This document shows, in pieces, positions 17,478-22,004 of a DNA stretch of 22,004 nucleotides; position 1 is the stretch's first letter; every line of letters begins with the position of its first letter. A program made the translations under genes and the position numbers. Below the pieces are notes generated by a model that saw nothing but the letters and a program-made list of their open reading frames with translations, was not told the DNA's origin and did no database searches. Source of the stretch: Terfezia claveryi (lineage: Eukaryota; Ascomycota; Pezizomycetes; Pezizales; Pezizaceae); contig WHUX01000504.1 of the NCBI GenBank assembly GCA_015179025.1, positions 1 through 22,004 on the forward strand, in the 5' to 3' direction.

Positions 17478-19557
17478 ATATCTAGTTCACAGACACCAAG
17501 AGGGCCTCGCCAGCCCTACCAACCCCTAACGTTCCCAGATGTCACACCCCGTGCCATCACACAAAGACCTCACAATCTTCCACAGTCGGATACTAATACG
17601 GAAGATGATCTCATTGACATCCCAATGGAGGATATCCTATCTCGTGGGATAGAATCCTCCAGACATCCCATATATAGTCCCGATGAACTACAATCATTCC
17701 CGCCTGGATTAATCGATCGATTTGGCCTACCCTCCCGAAGACCACCTCGACGAACAAACAGCAATGCCTCTTCCCAACGCCATCACGCACAACCTCCACT
17801 ACGTCCAATTCGACCCCCTCGTACAGGACTAAGCCAACAAGAATATGACGAATTATTGGCTAGAATAGTTCGTGATGGAGCCACAGAATTCGAACGGCAA
17901 CGAGCTGAAATTATGAACCTTACAGAAGGTCTAAATGCCCAGGCTAGTTTTCTAAAACAAGCCCAAGAAGCTCACACAATCGTATTCAATGGTGCGAAAG
18001 CTACTTATGATGATCTAAAGTTACTGCGACAGCAAGTAACTGAAGAAGTAGCTGCCTTAAAAGGACAAACTGATGGGCAAGAAGACGCAGTTAAGAGGCT
18101 AACAGTTTCCATTAAGGAAACTTTAGAAATCCAATGGCAAGAGCTGACCAAAAAGCTCAAGGAGGACACGGAGGCGATAATTGATACAGCTAAGGTGGAG
18201 TTCGATGGTATCAAGGCAGATGTTGGCAAGCTGAACATTGGGCACAGAAAGCGATTAAACAAGAACAGGATGATCGTATTCGCAGTTGTGAGACTAATAA
18301 GGAATCGGTAGAAGAACTATCTCGCCGGATTCAAACTCACAAACGAAAGCTCAAGGACCTACAAGAGCAGCCACTTGGCCAACAACGCCCACAAAAACGA
18401 ACTCGATCAATTGATGATGATATCGAAGATTTCATTATCCGTGGTACTCGGACAGGTCCAGTACCACCTCCACCACCTCCAGTCCAGAAAACCCGGGTCC
18501 TTTCTGACAAGAAAGAACCCCGAAACCTCCCCTTACCTCCGAAGTTCGATGGAACTTCAAGCAAGCTGAAGGAATTCCTAATGAAGGTAGATCACACCTT
18601 TGAACGCATGCCGCTAACCTATTCTACTCATAGCGAAAAAATCTTGTTTGTAGCGGATCTACTTACAGGAGGCGCGAGCACCTGGTATTATGCAAACCAA
18701 CACAAGCGAACACCAGATGCCAACTCCGGATGGGTTGAATGGGACATGTTTAATGTCTTTAAATGTGAATTCATAAACGCACACCAGAACCAGCATGAGA
18801 AGCGAGATGCAAAGGTCTCCCTCCAAAAGGAATTCCAAAAGAAAGGTGAGTTGATAAAGATTTCATCGCTCGTGTCAGGGTTCATCAGTTGGTAGCGGAA
18901 CTACCACGGGAACAGCTCTGGGAGCACCTGATTAGTGCTATTCAGCCTAAGACTCGGGCCCATATGGTCCGAGTCAGTACTGACAAAGACATTCTCGATA
19001 AAGTGCCAGCAAGTACAGAAATGTGCTTTCAGGCAATTGCTAATGCCGGGTCTCAGGTTGAGTATGAGAAGGTTAGGGAGGCACATGCACAGAGCCAGTT
19101 CCGTCAAAAAGAACAGGCTGCTGGTGCGAAAAAGGAGGTACCCAACACTCCCAAGACCGCTGAAAAGAAGTCCGAAAACCTCAAAGACCGAATTTCTAAG
19201 CCAAAGCAAAAGGCAAAAACCAAGCCTGATGCTAAGGCTAAATCCAAATCCGATACCCCTTCCAAGAAAGCCAAAGAGCCTGGCCAAGATAGCGTTACAT
19301 ATGCTATGAGACAGGCTCGGAAGAAGGACGGACAGTGCATCAAGTGTGGGGACAAAACTCACATGATGGGTGACTGTTCAATCGGTTGGAAGGTTACGGA
19401 TGAGACAAAGGCAAAGGGAAAGGGTAAAGGAAAGGAGGAAGCTAAGAAAGTGGCGACAGTGTCTGCAGGAGCGGCTGTAGCAACGCCACTTGAGGTTCAG
19501 TTTGGGCATATCGTGAGCGAGGATGAGTTGGATTATGGGGAGAATTCGGACTGTTAG
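17478..19557 (+). pseudogene. gag: gag of element C (start codon lost, two frameshifts)
   Basis: The ATG used in element A (4852) reads ATA here (17478-17480), and no other in-frame ATG is near. From the N-terminus the protein shows a Pro/Arg/Ser-rich segment and a long Glu/Lys/Gln-rich stretch with coiled-coil character (TGLSQQEYDELLARIV onward, about 17823-18330). A six-proline run follows, then the Retrotrans_gag-like core (KFDGTSSKLKEFL, LLTGGASTWYY; about 18540-18930), a Lys-rich segment and one CCHC zinc knuckle, CIKCGDKTHMMGDC (19336-19377). A base is lost near 18234 and another near 18855 relative to element A. The last segment, VAELPREQ to the TAG at 19555-19557, is open. Allowing for the two losses gives about 693 residues, long for this family because of the N-terminal extension. 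Confidence 0.88.
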
Positions 19558-19559
19558 GG

Positions 19560-21500
19560 ATGCGGGCTATCTATACGTCGGGTCGGATAGTCTCGCAGGA
19601 TTGGTTTTCTATTTGTGTTATAAGGAATGGCATCTCTGTTGGCAGTTGGAAGGAGGAACATGAAGGGGAACCTATGGATATTGACCCGGTTTTGATTAGT
19701 TCTGTTTCTCGCAATTTGTCTTCTTCTGCTATTTCTTCTCTTTCTTCATCAAATAAAAACGCAAAAAAAGGGACAAAAAGAAAAGCTGATGATGAGGTGG
19801 CTCCTCATATTGGCGCACTCGAAAAAAGACTACGAAAGGTGGCGGTGCCGGATATTTCATTAGATGGAATTAAGGATCTCTCTTTGGCAGGAAAATCGGG
19901 TGCGAAGGTATTGAAGCGTGAAGGACTGAAATTTCTTATCTCTGTTAAGTTATCTTGGATGTACGGAGGAAATAAACGCGAAATTTCCATTAATGCTTTG
20001 GTTGATACTGGCGCAGAAGCTACGATTTTTGATTCTTCTTTCGTTGAACAGATGAGGCTGCCTTGGGTTAAGAGGGAGAAAAGACTGAGATTAGAGAGCG
20101 CCGACGGCTCGATTCTCAAGAGGTCTGGCACAGTGCAGGTTCAGAACCTGCAGATGGAGGTCCCAGATGCAAGATCGGGACGAAACAAAACACTTGACCT
20201 GGTAACTGAGGTTGCGTGCCTCGAACCAGGTCTTCCACTCATTTTGGGGATGGATTGGATTAAAGCCAATTGTGATAAGCTACGGGTCACCACTCCTTAT
20301 GGACTCGAGCTAAAAAGAGCGTTGGAAATCGAGGAGGTTACTGATTTTGCTGACTTTGACGAAGTACTTGCAGAGACTCAATATGTCGGATTAATTGAAA
20401 TAGGGGAATGGGATTATCAGAAGTTCGCTAATGGAGACGTTCGCAAGGTTATGAAAATAACAGCGACTGAAAATATCCATGAACTTGCTGATCGATTGCC
20501 AACACAGTACAGGGATTTTGTAAAAATCTTTGGAAAGGAGTTGCAATCCGCCCTTCCCACGCACGGTCCACAAGACATGACAATTGAGTTAGAAGAAGGA
20601 AAGAGTCCCCCGTCAGGAAAACTATACCCTCTCTCCCCTGATGAATTGGAGCTTCTCAAAGAATACCTAGATGAGATGCTCCGAACCGGCAAGATAAGAC
20701 CGAGCAAAAGCAGTGCTGGCGCTCCTATATTCTTCGCCAAACAGCCAAATGGCAAGCTCAGAATAGTCGTAGACTATAGAGGGCTCAATGCCATAACCAA
20801 AAAAGACAAGTATCCCCTACCACTTATGACTACCCTAATGGAACAAGTTGGTACTTCACAGGTTTTCTCCAAACTCGATCTCAAACTCGGGTTTAACCTA
20901 CTCAGAATAGCAGCCGGAGACGAGTGGAAAACAGCATTCAAGACAAGATATGGCTTATACGAATATACGGTTATGCCTTTTGGGCTAACTAATGCGCCAT
21001 CTGTTTTCCAGCGACATGTTAACAATATTCTATCGGAACGAATTGACCGAGGAATAGTTGTATATATTGATGATATCCTCATTTATACCCAAACAGAGGA
21101 AGAACATGTCGAGCTCGTCCGTTGGGTACTGCAGAAACTAACGGAGAATAACCTTTGTGTCAACATAGATAAGTGTATCTTCCATGTCCCAGAAGTCGAA
21201 TTCGTGGGATTTAAAGTAGGTACAAAGGGGATACAAATGGGGCAGAAGAAAGTCGAGGACATCCTCGCCTGGCAGGCTCCTCGGAACGTCAAAGAAGTGC
21301 AGAGGTTTATTGGTTTTGCTAATTTCTATCGCCGGTTTATTCAAGGCTTTAGTAGTTTGGCATTGCCGATACAGACATTAACGCACAATGGAGTTCCTTG
21401 GAACTGGACACAGCAGTGTCAACAAGCCTTCGATGAGTTGAAATATAGGTTCACAACGCTCCGATACTATGCCATTATCACCCAGAACGACCAAAAATGA
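19560..21500 (+). CDS. pol: pol of element C, protease-reverse transcriptase ORF
   Basis: An intact 646-residue frame, shifted by -1 relative to gag. Its ATG lies 2 bases after the gag TAG; the frame is also open back to about 19527, so a ribosomal frameshift in that short overlap is an alternative start. Aspartic protease VDTGAEATIFDSS has its catalytic D at residue 149. RT begins near residue 355; catalytic Asp are D440 (FSKLDL) and the YIDD pair at 504-505, with FGLTNAPSVFQ between. The thumb/connection region ends with [18 protein letters not shown]. The frame then stops at TGA 21498-21500 within the sequence ATGA, just before the RNase H motif, which is in the next frame. Element A has the same break. 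The ORF is therefore either an enzyme lacking fused RNase H/integrase or the product of an inherited one-base loss near 21471. Confidence 0.88.
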   Translation: MRAIYTSGRIVSQDWFSICVIRNGISVGSWKEEHEGEPMDIDPVLISSVSRNLSSSAISSLSSSNKNAKKGTKRKADDEVAPHIGALEKRLRKVAVPDISLDGIKDLSLAGKSGAKVLKREGLKFLISVKLSWMYGGNKREISINALVDTGAEATIFDSSFVEQMRLPWVKREKRLRLESADGSILKRSGTVQVQNLQMEVPDARSGRNKTLDLVTEVACLEPGLPLILGMDWIKANCDKLRVTTPYGLELKRALEIEEVTDFADFDEVLAETQYVGLIEIGEWDYQKFANGDVRKVMKITATENIHELADRLPTQYRDFVKIFGKELQSALPTHGPQDMTIELEEGKSPPSGKLYPLSPDELELLKEYLDEMLRTGKIRPSKSSAGAPIFFAKQPNGKLRIVVDYRGLNAITKKDKYPLPLMTTLMEQVGTSQVFSKLDLKLGFNLLRIAAGDEWKTAFKTRYGLYEYTVMPFGLTNAPSVFQRHVNNILSERIDRGIVVYIDDILIYTQTEEEHVELVRWVLQKLTENNLCVNIDKCIFHVPEVEFVGFKVGTKGIQMGQKKVEDILAWQAPRNVKEVQRFIGFANFYRRFIQGFSSLALPIQTLTHNGVPWNWTQQCQQAFDELKYRFTTLRYYAIITQNDQK

Positions 21501-22004
21501 TCGAGACAGACGCGTCTGATCTAGCAAAAGCTGGTATTCTATCCCAAAAAGAACCAGATGGTCGTTGGCACCCAGTAGCGTACTACTCGAAACGCTTCAT
21601 CCCAGCAGAGCTCAATTACGACGTCCATGACAAAGAAATGGTTGTAATTGTCAATTGTTTCCAAGAATGGAGACATTTTCTCATGGGTGCCCCGGAGGAG
21701 ATAATTGTGTATACGGATCACAAGAACCTTGAGTACTTTAATTCCACAAAAATACTCAATCGAAGGCAGGCCAGATGGGCGGAAATACTAAGCCAGTTCA
21801 ATTTTAGAATCATCTACCGCCCAGGTGATAAGAATGGCAAGGCAGATGCGCTTTCTCGTCAGGTTGATCCTGACCTCGAAGGAGGGGGAGAGAAGCAGGA
21901 CCACACGATTCGGATGTTCAAGCCTGGTCAATTCCAACTAGGAACGAGTGAGGAGAGTCTAGTAACACGCCGCATCATGGCAGTGAAGGCCTCACAAACG
22001 GAAG
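21497..22004 (+). CDS. pol: pol of element C, RNase H start of second ORF (runs off window)
   Basis: From the ATG overlapping the previous TGA, the frame reads MIETDASDLAKAGILSQ and stays open to the window edge (about 169 codons). RNase H acidic residues are seen in TDASD, in the DKEM segment and in VYTDHKNLEYF, and the domain ends with [15 protein letters not shown]. An acidic, Gly-rich linker follows. The homologous region of element A continues into the integrase and chromodomain. Coding similarity (HYHPERPK) extends upstream of the ATG in this frame to about 21473, which suggests that the two ORFs were once fused. Confidence 0.88.
   Translation, partial: MIETDASDLAKAGILSQKEPDGRWHPVAYYSKRFIPAELNYDVHDKEMVVIVNCFQEWRHFLMGAPEEIIVYTDHKNLEYFNSTKILNRRQARWAEILSQFNFRIIYRPGDKNGKADALSRQVDPDLEGGGEKQDHTIRMFKPGQFQLGTSEESLVTRRIMAVKASQTE

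Larger units (their letters stand above)
15970..22004 (+). mobile_element. Element C: family I chromovirus, 5' two-thirds, inserted in element B
   Basis: A second family I element in the same orientation as A. It starts with an LTR at 15970, inside B's RT codons, and continues through leader, gag, protease-RT and RNase H to the window edge. Coding sequence is close to A but much less damaged, with two gag frameshifts and the RT/RNase H junction. Integrase, chromodomain, polypurine tract and 3' LTR should follow for about 4 kb. Being inside B, it is the youngest insertion here. Confidence 0.95.

Overview
The window is transposon-built DNA, most likely from a filamentous fungus. The two retrotransposon families are chromodomain Ty3/Gypsy elements (chromoviruses), and the left edge holds a decayed hAT transposase. 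The species cannot be named from the sequence. I see no host gene, tRNA, rRNA or CRISPR array.

Layout, left to right. (1) About 91-774 (+): C-terminal remnant of a hAT transposase, broken by stops and frameshifts. (2) 1073-2525 (-): a complete solo LTR of family I, flanked by a 5-bp target duplication GCTTC. (3) 2531-3336: spacer with no recognisable gene. (4) 3342-12552 (+): element A, a full-length family I element with a 5' LTR, a leader with a candidate self-priming site, gag, pol (protease, RT, RNase H, integrase, chromodomain), a hairpin, a polypurine tract and a 3' LTR whose last 5 bp are missing. (5) 12553-15969 (-): the 3' part of element B, a different chromovirus with a 518-bp LTR. 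(6) 15970-22004 (+): element C, a second family I element inserted in B's RT gene and running off the window; it carries its 5' LTR, gag, protease-RT and RNase H.

The junctions give an order of events. A came first, B probably inserted into the last bases of A's 3' LTR, and C then inserted into B. Family I LTRs are about 1.45 kb. They carry three TTACCCTGAA repeats about 20 bp apart, nested inverted repeats, a TATAAATA box and a 9-nt segment complementary to the primer-binding position just past the LTR.

The copies are damaged in different ways. A's gag lacks 21 single bases relative to a frame consistent with C, and its pol has further single-base shifts. B's pol has no frameshift in 2.66 kb but four in-frame stops, each explicable by one C-to-T change. 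C is the most intact, but its gag lacks the ATG seen in A and has two single-base losses. A and C share one unusual arrangement: the RT frame stops at a TGA that overlaps an ATG (ATGA) opening the RNase H/integrase frame, and gag ends TAG-GG-ATG directly before pol. These shared junctions are the best candidates for something undescribed, but a shared old mutation is the simpler explanation and remains open.
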